Positions 1 through 6,950 of a stretch of DNA of 13,819 bases are shown piece after piece. The notes under the pieces are model-generated. The model worked only from the letters and a program-made list of their open reading frames with translations, was not told the DNA's origin and ran no database searches. Source of the DNA: Acidimicrobiia bacterium (GTDB taxonomy: Bacteria; Actinomycetota; Acidimicrobiia; IMCC26256); the NCBI GenBank assembly GCA_023262065.1, contig JALRDW010000049.1, positions 1 to 13,819 on the forward strand, in the 5' to 3' direction. Numbering within the stretch: position 1 is the first letter of the stretch; every line of letters starts with the position of its first letter. Position numbers and translations under genes: made by a program.

Positions 1-1
1 C

Positions 2-1357
2 TCAGGTGAAGAGCTCGGCGACCGCCTCCGCAAAGACCTGCGTGTGCCGGTCCACGTCGGCTTCCGTCGTGGCCGGGCACATGAGCGCCATGTTGTGGAA
101 CGGCGTGAGCAGGATGCCGCGGTTCATCGCATGGAGGTGCATGTACGCGTCGAGCGCGTGGTCGACGCCCGCCGCCGCGGTGCCGCCGTCGCGGGGCCGC
201 TCGGGGAGGAACCAGTACTCGGCGCGGGCCCCGAGGCGCGTGACGCTCCAGGGCAGGCCATGCGCATCGATCACGCCCTGCACCCCGTCGGTCCACCGTT
301 CGGCGAGTGGGATCATGCGGGCGAAGGCCTCGGCGGTCAGCACCTCGTCCAGGGTGGCCCGCATGGCCGCGAGGGTGAGCGCGTTGCCGGCGAGCGTGCC
401 GCCGATGCCGCTGACGTCGCAGTCATCGCCGGTGGCCGCGTCGAGGATGCGGCCCGCCACCGCGTCGCTCAGACCGAACGCGGCGGCCGGGATGCCACCG
501 GCCAGGGGCTTGCCGATCGTGAGGAGGTCCGGCTCGAGTCCGTGGGCCGCGGTGTAGCCGCCGGGCCCGGTGCAGATCGTGTGGGTCTCGTCGATGACGA
601 GCAGCGTCCCGGACCGACGGGTCAGGTCCCGCAGCGCCTCGTGGAACCCGGGATCCGGATGGATGATGCCGATGTTCGTCATCGCCGGCTCGGCCAGCAC
701 GCACGCGACATCCCCGGCCGCGAGCGCACGTTCCAGCGCCGCGAGATCGTTGAACTCGACCACGCGGGTGGTGAGTGCAGGATCGACGGGCGGTCCGATG
801 TGCCCGTCCCGCGGGCGCAGGGTGCCGTCATCGTGCAGGGTGACGAGGGTCTCGTCGACCGTCCCGTGGTAGCACCAGTTGAACACGAGCACCTTGGGTC
901 GGCCGGTCAGCGCGCGGGCGATGCGCAGTGCGAAGCGGTTGGCATCCGTCGCGCTCGTGGCGAACTGCCACCGGGCCAGCCCGAAGCGCCGGGTCATCTC
1001 ACGACCGACCCACGCGGCGTCCTCGGTCGGCAGCATCATCGAGATGCCGCTGCGGGATCGCGCGTCGATCGCGGCGACCGAGGGTCCGGGGGAGTGGCCC
1101 GTCATCGCGCCGGTGTCGCCGAGGCACAGGTCCACGTAGGTGTTGCCGTCGACGTCGGTGATGTGGGAGCCGGTGGCCCGGTCCGCGAACACCGGGAACC
1201 GTCCGGGCCAGCGGGCCATCCAGTTCATCGGCACCCCGCCGAGCAGCGCGTCGCGCGCCTCGACCGCGAGCGCGGCGGAGCGCGGGTGGGTGTCGGCGAA
1301 GCGGGCCTCCTCGCGGGCGTGGAGGGCCGCGAGATGGGTGCGGTCGATCCCCGTCAT
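2..1357 (-). CDS. Class III PLP-dependent aminotransferase (glutamate-1-semialdehyde aminomutase-like)
   Basis: This 451-residue protein belongs to the fold-type I, class III aminotransferase family, close to glutamate-1-semialdehyde aminomutases. Such enzymes move an amino group using pyridoxal phosphate in the cytoplasm. Visible hallmarks are the N-terminal block ending in DVDGNTYVDLCLGDTGAMTG (about 68-87), an aromatic-His pair in the cofactor pocket (CYHG, about 162-165), the cofactor-nitrogen Asp in VIDETHT (D256), and the Schiff-base lysine in TIGKPLAGG (K283). The stop codon lies at the very edge of the window, so the gene is complete. The ATG start is supported by a TAGCCT -10 box 7 bases upstream, which suggests a leaderless mRNA. 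The substrate cannot be named. There is no neighbouring hem gene, so a true role in tetrapyrrole synthesis is not supported; a dedicated amino-acid or amino-sugar transaminase is equally possible. Confidence 0.88.
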   Translation of the reverse strand: MTGIDRTHLAALHAREEARFADTHPRSAALAVEARDALLGGVPMNWMARWPGRFPVFADRATGSHITDVDGNTYVDLCLGDTGAMTGHSPGPSVAAIDARSRSGISMMLPTEDAAWVGREMTRRFGLARWQFATSATDANRFALRIARALTGRPKVLVFNWCYHGTVDETLVTLHDDGTLRPRDGHIGPPVDPALTTRVVEFNDLAALERALAAGDVACVLAEPAMTNIGIIHPDPGFHEALRDLTRRSGTLLVIDETHTICTGPGGYTAAHGLEPDLLTIGKPLAGGIPAAAFGLSDAVAGRILDAATGDDCDVSGIGGTLAGNALTLAAMRATLDEVLTAEAFARMIPLAERWTDGVQGVIDAHGLPWSVTRLGARAEYWFLPERPRDGGTAAAGVDHALDAYMHLHAMNRGILLTPFHNMALMCPATTEADVDRHTQVFAEAVAELFT

Positions 1358-1364
1358 GGGACCG

Positions 1365-1370
1365 AGGCTA
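1365..1370 (-). promoter_or_regulatory. Probable -10 box of the aminotransferase gene (leaderless)
   Basis: On the minus strand the hexamer TAGCCT matches the actinobacterial TANNNT -10 consensus. It is followed by seven bases (CGGTCCC) and then the ATG, which puts the expected transcription start at or next to the A of the start codon. No Shine-Dalgarno sequence is seen. No convincing -35 was found. Confidence 0.55.
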
Positions 1371-1396
1371 CGCCCGACGCCGACGCGAGCCGGCGC

Positions 1397-1402
1397 TAGG
1401 GT
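1397..1402 (+). promoter_or_regulatory. Probable -10 box of the biotin-carrier/crotonase operon (leaderless)
   Basis: TAGGGT followed by eight bases (GCGCGTCC) and the ATG at 1411 fits a leaderless transcript. The box lies back to back with the aminotransferase -10 box at 1365-1370. Only 26 bases separate them, so the two polymerases would compete for overlapping upstream contacts. Confidence 0.55.
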
Positions 1403-1410
1403 GCGCGTCC

Positions 1411-1629
1411 ATGGCCGAGATCCGCGCGGAGATCACCGCGAACGTCTGGAAGATCGTGGTCGACGAGGGGCAGGCGGTCGCCGAGGGTGATGAGATCGCG
1501 ATCCTCGAGTCGATGAAGATGGAGATCCCCGTGGTGACCGAGACGCCGGGCATCGTGCGGGCGCTCCACGTCGCCGAGGGGCAGACCGTGCGTGAGGGTG
1601 ACCTCATCGCCGTCATCGACGAGTCATGA
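1411..1629 (+). CDS. Biotin/lipoyl-attachment carrier protein, TB7.3-like
   Basis: This 72-residue protein is nearly all one biotinyl domain. It carries the canonical ESMKM biotinylation motif, with K36 as the predicted attachment lysine, and a second half (TPGIVRALHVAEGQTVREGD) forming the mirror-image hammerhead. Length and sequence closely resemble the mycobacterial mini biotin carrier TB7.3, which I recognise from memory. Biotin carriers ferry carboxyl groups between carboxylase and carboxyltransferase subunits, so this one should need a biotin ligase and partner subunits encoded elsewhere. Its last codon overlaps the next gene's start (ATGA), so the two are translationally coupled. The start codon sits 8 bases after a -10 box and lacks a ribosome binding site. 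Because MKM is typical of biotin, lipoylation is less likely. Confidence 0.9.
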   Translation: MAEIRAEITANVWKIVVDEGQAVAEGDEIAILESMKMEIPVVTETPGIVRALHVAEGQTVREGDLIAVIDES

Positions 1630-2408
1630 TCCGCTTCGAGGTGCGCGATCGGGTCGCGCTCGCCACGATCGATCGACCCGAGCGCCGCAACGCCCTCAAC
1701 GCCGAGCTCTGCGATGCCCTCCACGACCACCTCGGCCGGATCGACGTCGACGTCGTCGGTGCGGTCGTCGTCACGGGCGAGGGCAGCGCGTTCTGCGCCG
1801 GTGCCGACCTGGCCCGCCGGGCCGCCGACACGGGCGGCGACGGGGGAGGGATCGAGCACGGGGGCGGCGATTCCTTCCGTCCGGCGTTCGACCGCCTGCT
1901 CCAGACGATCGTGGAGCACCCGCTGCCGGTGATCGCCGCGGTGAACGGTCCGGCGATGGGTGCGGGCATGCAGCTCGCGGTCGCCTGTGACTTCCGGGTC
2001 GTCGGGCCGAGCGCCCGGTTCGCCATCCCGGCCGCCCGTCTCGGCGTGGTGCTGTCCTCGCCGAACATCGCCCGCCTCGAGCGGCTGGTCGGGCCGGGGG
2101 TCGCCCGCGACGTGCTGCTGGCCGCGGCCACCCTCGACGTCGACGCGGCCGAGCGGGCCGGCCTCGTGCACCGCCGGGCCGAGGACGCGCTCGCCGAGGC
2201 ACTCGCGTGGGGTGACGAACTCGCCCGGCTCGCCCCGTTGACGGTGCGCGGCCACAAGCACGCGCTCAACCTGGTGGCCCGCGGGCTCACGCCGGAGTCG
2301 ATCGTCGAACTGCGCACGCTCGAGGAGCGTGCGTTCATGAGCGACGACCTGGGGGAGGGTCTCGCCGCCTTCGAGGAGAAGCGACCTCCGGAGTTCCGGG
2401 GGCGCTAG
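1626..2408 (+). CDS. Enoyl-CoA hydratase/isomerase (crotonase) family protein lacking both hydratase glutamates
   Basis: This 260-residue crotonase-fold protein should bind acyl-CoA thioesters in the cytoplasm. The oxyanion-hole segments are present: SAFCAGADL (54-62) and NGPAMGAGM (107-115). The two catalytic glutamates of classical hydratases (rat numbering E144 and E164) correspond here to Q116 (GAGMQLA) and A136 (IPAARLG), so ordinary hydration of enoyl-CoA is unlikely. It may be an isomerase, another crotonase activity or a binding protein. The family usually has 255-290 residues, so it is full length, with a glycine-rich insert (70-81). The ATG overlaps the stop of the biotin-carrier gene by 4 bases, indicating coupled translation. 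Its stop codon shares a CTAG palindrome with that of the convergent carotenoid oxygenase gene. Confidence 0.88.
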   Translation: MIRFEVRDRVALATIDRPERRNALNAELCDALHDHLGRIDVDVVGAVVVTGEGSAFCAGADLARRAADTGGDGGGIEHGGGDSFRPAFDRLLQTIVEHPLPVIAAVNGPAMGAGMQLAVACDFRVVGPSARFAIPAARLGVVLSSPNIARLERLVGPGVARDVLLAAATLDVDAAERAGLVHRRAEDALAEALAWGDELARLAPLTVRGHKHALNLVARGLTPESIVELRTLEERAFMSDDLGEGLAAFEEKRPPEFRGR

Positions 2409-3787
2409 TCCGCGGCGAACCAGTTGCCGTGGAAGCCGAAGGGCACCCGGCGGGGCATGTGGACACGGGCGATCGGCCCGGCGGCCACGCGGTGCGCGTC
2501 GAACACGCACAGGTCGCTGGCCGTCGCGTCGCCCGAGTGCACGAAACCCACGAGCCAGCCGTCGTCCTCGCCGGTGCCCGCGGGGTCGGGCGCGAACGCG
2601 AACTCGCCGACGGTGCAGCCCGGGAACACGAACTCCTCGCTCGCCCCGGTGTGCAGGTCGTACTTCACGAGCGCGTCGAAGCCGTTCTCGGTCGAGTCGC
2701 CGGCGTACCAGGCCACGTAGCCGTAGCGGTTCGGCAGGCCGGTGCGGTCGTCGTTGATGCGCGGGAAGTCGCCGACCCGATCGTCGAGCGCCTCGCGGGT
2801 CACGGCGCCGGTCGCGAGGTCGATGCGGATGCGGGAGAGCACGCCCTCGGCCGCCGCGGCCCGGCCGTCGGCGGCGAGGCCGAAGTTGAACTCGTCCATC
2901 GCACAGCCCTCGACGACGATGCCGCCGTCGTCCTCGTACCCGTTGAGGAAGTGCGCGATCCAGGTGTTGTCCATGTCGAACCAGCGCACGTCGGCGGACA
3001 CGCCGTCACGGGGCATCACGCCGACCCGGGTGCCGAGCTCCGGCCGCCACGAGGCGAGCGGTCCGCCGTCGAAGAACGACGCGAAGTCCATGACCGCGGG
3101 GGAGTCGAGGAACACGACGTGGCCACGGGTGGTGACGAAGTCGTGCATCATCGTGGGGTGCTCGGTCTCGATCGGCACGCTGCGCATCAGGTCGCCGGTC
3201 GCGTCGACCACGTGGTAGGTGAGACGCGGCAGGTACCCGAAGAACAGCATCTCGCCGGTCTCCGGGTCGATCTTCGGGTGCGCGGTGCACGAGGATCGCA
3301 GCCGCCCGCCGAAGTCCCACTCGCCCTCGGTCGAGAGGTCGGCACCGATGCGGGTCGGCTTCGCCGCCTCCATGAGCGCGTACAGCTGTCCGGCGTGCCG
3401 CACGATGTGGGTGTTCCCGGTGTTCTTCATCGACCCGGCGTCGCCGACCTCGCCCGCGTCCGGGTACACCTGCTCGAACATGCCGCCGTAGAGCGCACGA
3501 CCGGCGCGCTCCTCGGCGGCGAGCCCGGCGGAACGGATCCAGCGGTTCCGGTACGACGCGCGCCCGTCGGCGAACGTCACCGCGTGGAGCATGCCGTCAC
3601 CGTCGAAGATGTGGTAGCGGCCGATGGGTTCGAACCGGGGGTTCGGGCCGGTGCGGACGTACGCCCCCCGCAGGCCCGGGGGCAGCGCCCCGGTGACCGC
3701 GAGGTCCGTCGCGTCGAGCTCGTCGGCGACGGGCGCGAACACGCCGGCCAGCCACGCCTGCTCCAGGTGGTTCACCACGCCCGTCAT
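2405..3787 (-). CDS. Carotenoid oxygenase (RPE65/CCD family)
   Basis: This 460-residue non-haem Fe(II) enzyme family splits double bonds of carotenoids or related polyenes and stilbenes with O2. The four iron-binding histidines expected for the seven-bladed propeller are visible: H170 (TAHPKID), H215 (MMHDF), H279 (WIAHFLNGYED) and H453 (GFHGNWF, near the C-terminus). The N-terminal block GAYVRTGPNPRFEP and FDGDGMLHAV is also typical. Length is normal and the protein appears intact and cytosolic, with no signal peptide. The ATG is preceded by TAGCGT and eight bases, matching the leaderless arrangement of its neighbours, so it has its own promoter in the 45-base gap to the sortase gene. No carotenoid biosynthesis genes lie nearby, so the substrate (carotenoid, apocarotenoid or lignostilbene) is unknown. 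Confidence 0.92.
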   Translation of the reverse strand: MTGVVNHLEQAWLAGVFAPVADELDATDLAVTGALPPGLRGAYVRTGPNPRFEPIGRYHIFDGDGMLHAVTFADGRASYRNRWIRSAGLAAEERAGRALYGGMFEQVYPDAGEVGDAGSMKNTGNTHIVRHAGQLYALMEAAKPTRIGADLSTEGEWDFGGRLRSSCTAHPKIDPETGEMLFFGYLPRLTYHVVDATGDLMRSVPIETEHPTMMHDFVTTRGHVVFLDSPAVMDFASFFDGGPLASWRPELGTRVGVMPRDGVSADVRWFDMDNTWIAHFLNGYEDDGGIVVEGCAMDEFNFGLAADGRAAAAEGVLSRIRIDLATGAVTREALDDRVGDFPRINDDRTGLPNRYGYVAWYAGDSTENGFDALVKYDLHTGASEEFVFPGCTVGEFAFAPDPAGTGEDDGWLVGFVHSGDATASDLCVFDAHRVAAGPIARVHMPRRVPFGFHGNWFAAD

Positions 3788-3795
3788 GGGCCGCG

Positions 3796-3801
3796 ACGCT
3801 A
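3796..3801 (-). promoter_or_regulatory. Probable -10 box of the carotenoid oxygenase gene (leaderless)
   Basis: On the minus strand TAGCGT is followed by CGCGGCCC and then the ATG. The spacing is the same as at the other leaderless starts in this window. A second copy of CTAGCG lies 23 bases further upstream, inside the palindrome CGCTAGCG (3820-3827). Confidence 0.5.
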
Positions 3802-3832
3802 GGGCCCGCGGGGTCGGCGCGCTAGCGGACGC

Positions 3833-4687
3833 TCAGAGCCCGCTCGGGAGGGCCCGGTCGAGGTGGCCGAACCACACGAAGCACACGGCGGCGAAGGGTA
3901 GGAACCCGAGGACCCAGGTCGTCCAGTGTCGACGACGTCGGTAGATCCACCACCACCCGAGGCCGACGAGGAGGGTGACGGCGGCCCACAGCACGGCCCC
4001 GCCCCGGTCGGCCGGCGCCTGCGCGTCCTCGAGGGTCGGCGGCCGGGTGGGTCGCGGCGTCTCCGCGGCCGGTCGGGGCGGATCGCTCGGCTCCGGCACG
4101 AGGTCCGCATGGATGATGAGCCGCTTGGCCGCCGAGAACTTCGGGTGGCAGGTGGTCAGGGTCAGGGTCGCGCCGGGCGTCGGTGCGATGACGCTGAGTT
4201 CGGTCGGCCGCACGATGCGCTGCTCGCGCACGGCGTAGGTGTACGAGCCGACGAGCGTCCGCACCTCGATCCGGTCGCCCGGTTCGAGTTCGTCGAGGCG
4301 GTTGAACGGACCGCCGTAGGTGGTGCGGTGACCGGCGATCGCCGCGTTCCCGATCTCACCCGGCAGCGGGGTGCCCGGGTAGTGGCCCGGCCCCTTGCGC
4401 AGGTCGGCGCGCGCCACGCCCTGCACCACGGTCCGGTCCACCCCGATGCGGGGGATGCGGATCACCGCCACGGCCTCACCGGTGGGCGGGGGGATCTCGA
4501 CCGCGGGGGCGGACCCGGGGGCGGTGGTCGTCGTGGTGGCGAGGGCGTCCGTGAACTCGGACCGCAGGGATCGCTGAGCCCGGGACTCGTAGACCCCGGT
4601 GCCCCACAGCTGGTACCCGGCGAAGGCGAGGAGCAGGAGCCCGACGACGATGAGGACCCGCCCGGTTCCGCTGACGATCCTCCGCAC
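3833..4687 (-). CDS. Class E sortase with N- and C-terminal membrane segments
   Basis: Sortases are extracytoplasmic cysteine transpeptidases that cleave sorting signals (class E prefers LAxTG-type motifs) and attach proteins to the cell wall. With the GTG start at 4687 the protein has 284 residues. It has an N-terminal membrane anchor (about 11-28), a Thr/Pro-rich linker with five consecutive Thr (51-55), the catalytic domain (about 72-195), a proline-rich stretch, and two further hydrophobic segments near the C-terminus. The triad is visible: H120 (AGHRTTYGGPF), C180 (TLTTCHPKFSA) and R189 (AAKRLII). The frame stays open upstream, but GTG 4687 is chosen because TAGGCT sits 8 bases before it. 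The C-terminal pair of membrane segments is a departure from the simplest class E layout. No protein with an obvious sorting signal is encoded in the window, so its substrates are elsewhere. Confidence 0.87.
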   Translation of the reverse strand: MRRIVSGTGRVLIVVGLLLLAFAGYQLWGTGVYESRAQRSLRSEFTDALATTTTTAPGSAPAVEIPPPTGEAVAVIRIPRIGVDRTVVQGVARADLRKGPGHYPGTPLPGEIGNAAIAGHRTTYGGPFNRLDELEPGDRIEVRTLVGSYTYAVREQRIVRPTELSVIAPTPGATLTLTTCHPKFSAAKRLIIHADLVPEPSDPPRPAAETPRPTRPPTLEDAQAPADRGGAVLWAAVTLLVGLGWWWIYRRRRHWTTWVLGFLPFAAVCFVWFGHLDRALPSGL

Positions 4688-4695
4688 GGTGTCCG

Positions 4696-4701
4696 AGCCT
4701 A
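4696..4701 (-). promoter_or_regulatory. Probable -10 box of the sortase gene (leaderless)
   Basis: On the minus strand TAGGCT is followed by eight bases (CGGACACC) and the GTG at 4687. This spacing decides the sortase start, because the reading frame is open for another 107 codons upstream, over the ccmA gene. Confidence 0.5.
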
Positions 4702-4737
4702 GGCCCCGTGGGTTCGCCGCCGACCGCGACGCGTCCC

Positions 4738-4743
4738 TACCCT
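4738..4743 (+). promoter_or_regulatory. Probable -10 box driving the ccm operon (leaderless)
   Basis: TACCCT is followed by eight bases (TGACCCCG) and GTG 4752, matching the other leaderless starts. It lies 36 bases from the divergent sortase -10 box. It is the only promoter-like site seen ahead of the nine-gene ccm run. Confidence 0.5.
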
Positions 4744-4751
4744 TGACCCCG

Positions 4752-5399
4752 GTGTCCAGCGTGGTCCGACTCCGTACCGCCGTGTGTCTGCTCGGGCGGT
4801 TCCCTGCGCTCGCCGGCCTCGATCTCGACCTCGACGCCGGCGGGGTCGTCCTGCTGTCCGGTCCCAACGGCGCGGGCAAGACCACCCTGCTCCGTCTCCT
4901 CGCCGGACTGCTGCCGTTGCACTCGGGCGAGGCGACCGTCCTCGGTGCCGACCTCGGGGTCGATCGGCGGTCGCACCGCCGGAGGCTCGCCCTCGTCGGC
5001 CACGACACCTTCTGTTACGACGATCTCACCGTGCGCGAGAACCTCCGGTTCTCGGCGCGCGCCGCCGGTCGGGACGCGGCCGCCGCCGACGCCGCGATGG
5101 CCCGCCTCGGACTCGAGCCGATCGCCGACGTGGTGCACGCCCGGCTCTCGGCGGGGCAGCGTCGGCGCCTCGCGCTCGCCGTCGCGCTGGGGCGTGACCC
5201 CGAACTGCTCCTCCTCGACGAGCCGCATGCGGGCCTCGACGCCGAGGGACGCGAGGTGCTCGACGCGCTGCTGCGGGACGCGCGGGCCGAGGGTCGCACC
5301 GTCCTCGTCGCCAGCCACGAGCTCGACCGCACGCGGGCGCTCGCCGATCGTGAGGTCGTCGTGCGGGGCGGGCGCGCGTACCCGGTGGAGGCGGCGTGA
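4752..5399 (+). CDS. ccmA: CcmA, haem exporter ATP-binding subunit
   Basis: CcmA is the cytoplasmic ATPase of the CcmABCD complex. ATP hydrolysis by this complex releases haem-loaded CcmE from CcmC. The 215-residue protein is a single compact ABC domain. Walker A is GPNGAGKTT (37-45), the signature is LSAGQRRRLALA (132-143), Walker B is LLLLDEP (152-158), followed by the D-loop AGLDAEG and the switch histidine in VASHE. The family usually has about 200-215 residues. GTG 4752 is preferred over GTG 4761, TTG 4743 or anything further upstream because of the TACCCT box 8 bases before it. It ends in a 4-base GTGA overlap with ccmB. Small ABC ATPases are hard to assign alone; the downstream ccmB-ccmC order makes this one secure. 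Confidence 0.93.
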   Translation: MSSVVRLRTAVCLLGRFPALAGLDLDLDAGGVVLLSGPNGAGKTTLLRLLAGLLPLHSGEATVLGADLGVDRRSHRRRLALVGHDTFCYDDLTVRENLRFSARAAGRDAAAADAAMARLGLEPIADVVHARLSAGQRRRLALAVALGRDPELLLLDEPHAGLDAEGREVLDALLRDARAEGRTVLVASHELDRTRALADREVVVRGGRAYPVEAA

Positions 5400-6070
5400 G
5401 CCTGCTCGCCGAGGTACGGCTCGTCGCAGCGAAGGATCTGCGCATCGAGGTCCGGTCGCGGGTGCTGCTCGCGCAGGTGCTGCCGTTCGGTGCGATCGTC
5501 GTCCTGCTGTTCGCGTTCGCGCTCGACCCCGACCGCGGCATCCTCGCCCGTGTGGCACCCGGGCTCTTCTGGATCGCGGTCCTCCTCGCCGCCCTACTCG
5601 CGATCGGCCGGGCGTTCGCGGTGGAGCAGGCCCACGGGGCCCGGGACGGTCTGCGTCTCGCCGGTCTCGACCCCGCCTCGGTGTTCCTGGGCAAGGCCGC
5701 GGCCATCGTGGTGCAACTCCTCGTCCTCGAGGTCGTGCTCGGCCTCGCGGTCGTCGCGCTCTACGGCGTGGACCTGCGGGGCGGGGCCGTCCTGCTCGCC
5801 GCCGCGGTCGCCGCGACCCTCGGATTGGCATCGACCGGTACCTTGTACGGCGTACTCGCAGCCGGGCTGCGGGCACGCGAGACCCTGTTGCCGTTGCTGC
5901 TCCTCCCGGTGCTGGCTCCGGTGATGCTCGGCGCCACCCGCGCCTTCGAGGACGCCCTCGACGGCGCCACGGCGGACGCCTGGCCATGGGTCGCGCTGCT
6001 CGTGGTGTTCGCACTGCTCTACACGGGAGTCGGGATGCTCGCCTTCGGGCCGTTGTGGGAGGACGCATGA
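5396..6070 (+). CDS. ccmB: CcmB, haem exporter membrane subunit
   Basis: CcmB is the integral membrane partner of CcmA in System I cytochrome c maturation. This 224-residue protein opens with the typical cytoplasmic AAKDLRIEVRSR segment. About six hydrophobic membrane spans follow, for example around 27-42 (VLPFGAIVVLLFAFAL), 54-68 and 204-219. Length matches the family (about 220). It starts with GTG overlapping the ccmA stop by 4 bases and ends with an ATGA overlap into ccmC, so A, B and C are translationally coupled. CcmB sequences are divergent, and the assignment leans on context as well as the N-terminal motif and topology. Confidence 0.9.
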   Translation: MSLLAEVRLVAAKDLRIEVRSRVLLAQVLPFGAIVVLLFAFALDPDRGILARVAPGLFWIAVLLAALLAIGRAFAVEQAHGARDGLRLAGLDPASVFLGKAAAIVVQLLVLEVVLGLAVVALYGVDLRGGAVLLAAAVAATLGLASTGTLYGVLAAGLRARETLLPLLLLPVLAPVMLGATRAFEDALDGATADAWPWVALLVVFALLYTGVGMLAFGPLWEDA

Positions 6071-6834
6071 ACGCCACGGTCGCCGGGGCCGACGCGCGCA
6101 CCCGCCTGCTGCCGAAGGGTCTCGGTCGCGCCATCGACGCCCTCACGCTGCTCGCCATCGGCGCGCTGCTCGTCTTCGGTCTGGTCATCGCGCCGCCGGA
6201 CCGGTTCCAGGGCGACGCGCAACGGATCATGTACCTCCACGTCCCGGCGGCCTGGGCGATGTACCTCGCCTTCTTCGTCACCACGCTGGCGTCGGTGCTC
6301 TGGCTCGTGCCCCGGACCCGCTCGATGGTCTGGGACCGGGTGGCCGGCTCCTCCGCCGAGATCGGCCTCATCCTCACCGGCCTCACCCTCGCGCTCGGCT
6401 CGCTCTGGGGCCGACCGGTGTGGGGGGTCTGGTGGGCGTGGGACGCCCGCCTCGTGACGACGGCGGTGCTGTTCTTCCTCTACCTCGGCCTGCTCGCGCT
6501 GCGGGCGATCCCGGCCGACCCGACCGTGCGGGCCCGTCGGAGCGCGATCACCGCCCTCATCGTCTTCATCGACGTCCCGATCGTGCACTTCTCGGTGAAC
6601 TGGTGGCGCACCCTCCACCAGGAGGCGACGGTCTTCAACCCCGAGCTCAACCCGCAGATCGAGGGCACGATGGCGCTCACCCTCTGGATCGGGGTGCTCG
6701 CCTTCACCCTGCTCTACCTGTCCCTGCTCGACCGTCGCTACCGGCTCGCCACCCTCGAGGAGGGCCTCGCCGAGCGTGAGCTCGACGCGGCGATCGAGGC
6801 CCGGGTCGCCGCCGCCTCCGGGAGCGCGTCGTGA
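6067..6834 (+). CDS. ccmC: CcmC, haem-handling WWD-domain protein
   Basis: CcmC is a six-span membrane protein that presents haem to CcmE on the outer face of the membrane. The 255-residue sequence has the tryptophan-rich WWD loop (WGRPVWGVWWAWDAR, about 114-128) between membrane spans. Two haem-ligand histidines flank it: H58 (MYLHVPAAW) and H174 (VHFSVNWWRTLHQ). The C-terminal cytoplasmic tail is acidic and helical (about 235-255). The ATG overlaps the ccmB stop by 4 bases and the stop overlaps the GTG of ccmD. All residues expected for function are present. Confidence 0.95.
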   Translation: MNATVAGADARTRLLPKGLGRAIDALTLLAIGALLVFGLVIAPPDRFQGDAQRIMYLHVPAAWAMYLAFFVTTLASVLWLVPRTRSMVWDRVAGSSAEIGLILTGLTLALGSLWGRPVWGVWWAWDARLVTTAVLFFLYLGLLALRAIPADPTVRARRSAITALIVFIDVPIVHFSVNWWRTLHQEATVFNPELNPQIEGTMALTLWIGVLAFTLLYLSLLDRRYRLATLEEGLAERELDAAIEARVAAASGSAS

Positions 6835-6950
6835 CCGACGCCGGCTTCGTCATCGCGTCCTACGGCCTCACCGCCGCCGTGCTCATCGGGTACGTGGCGC
6901 GCCTGGTCGTGCGCACCCGCCGGGCCGAGGCCGCGGAGCGTGAGCGGTGA
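6831..6950 (+). CDS. ccmD: CcmD, small membrane protein of the haem release complex
   Basis: This 39-residue open frame lies exactly between ccmC and ccmE. It overlaps both by 4 bases (GTGA at 6831-6834 and at 6947-6950). It encodes one hydrophobic span (roughly residues 7-25, FVIASYGLTAAVLIGYVAR) followed by a basic and then charged tail (RTRRAEAAEREER-like). That is the standard CcmD layout: a tiny anchor needed for release of holo-CcmE from CcmC. Sequence conservation in CcmD is poor, so the call rests on position, size, topology and the double overlap. The gene is easily missed because of its length. Confidence 0.82.
   Translation: MTDAGFVIASYGLTAAVLIGYVARLVVRTRRAEAAERER

Noticed and set aside
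2..1357. Assignment of the aminotransferase as hemL
   Set aside because: The family fits but no haem biosynthesis gene is adjacent, and the motif pattern (DETHT, TIGKPLAGG) is shared with other class III transaminases.
44..1399. A 451-residue plus-strand open frame opposite the aminotransferase
   Set aside because: It mirrors the real gene and has no recognisable domain; it is a GC-driven shadow. The same applies to 2429-3802 opposite the carotenoid oxygenase.
4688..5008. N-terminal extension of the sortase into the ccmA region
   Set aside because: The added residues are low-complexity Arg/Ser/Pro and antisense to ccmA. The membrane anchor and leaderless promoter fit GTG 4687.
4945..6066. 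N-terminal extension of CcmC back through ccmA and ccmB
   Set aside because: The frame is open by chance. The extension is Arg/Pro-rich without any domain, and ATG 6067 gives a normal CcmC length with a 4-base overlap to ccmB.
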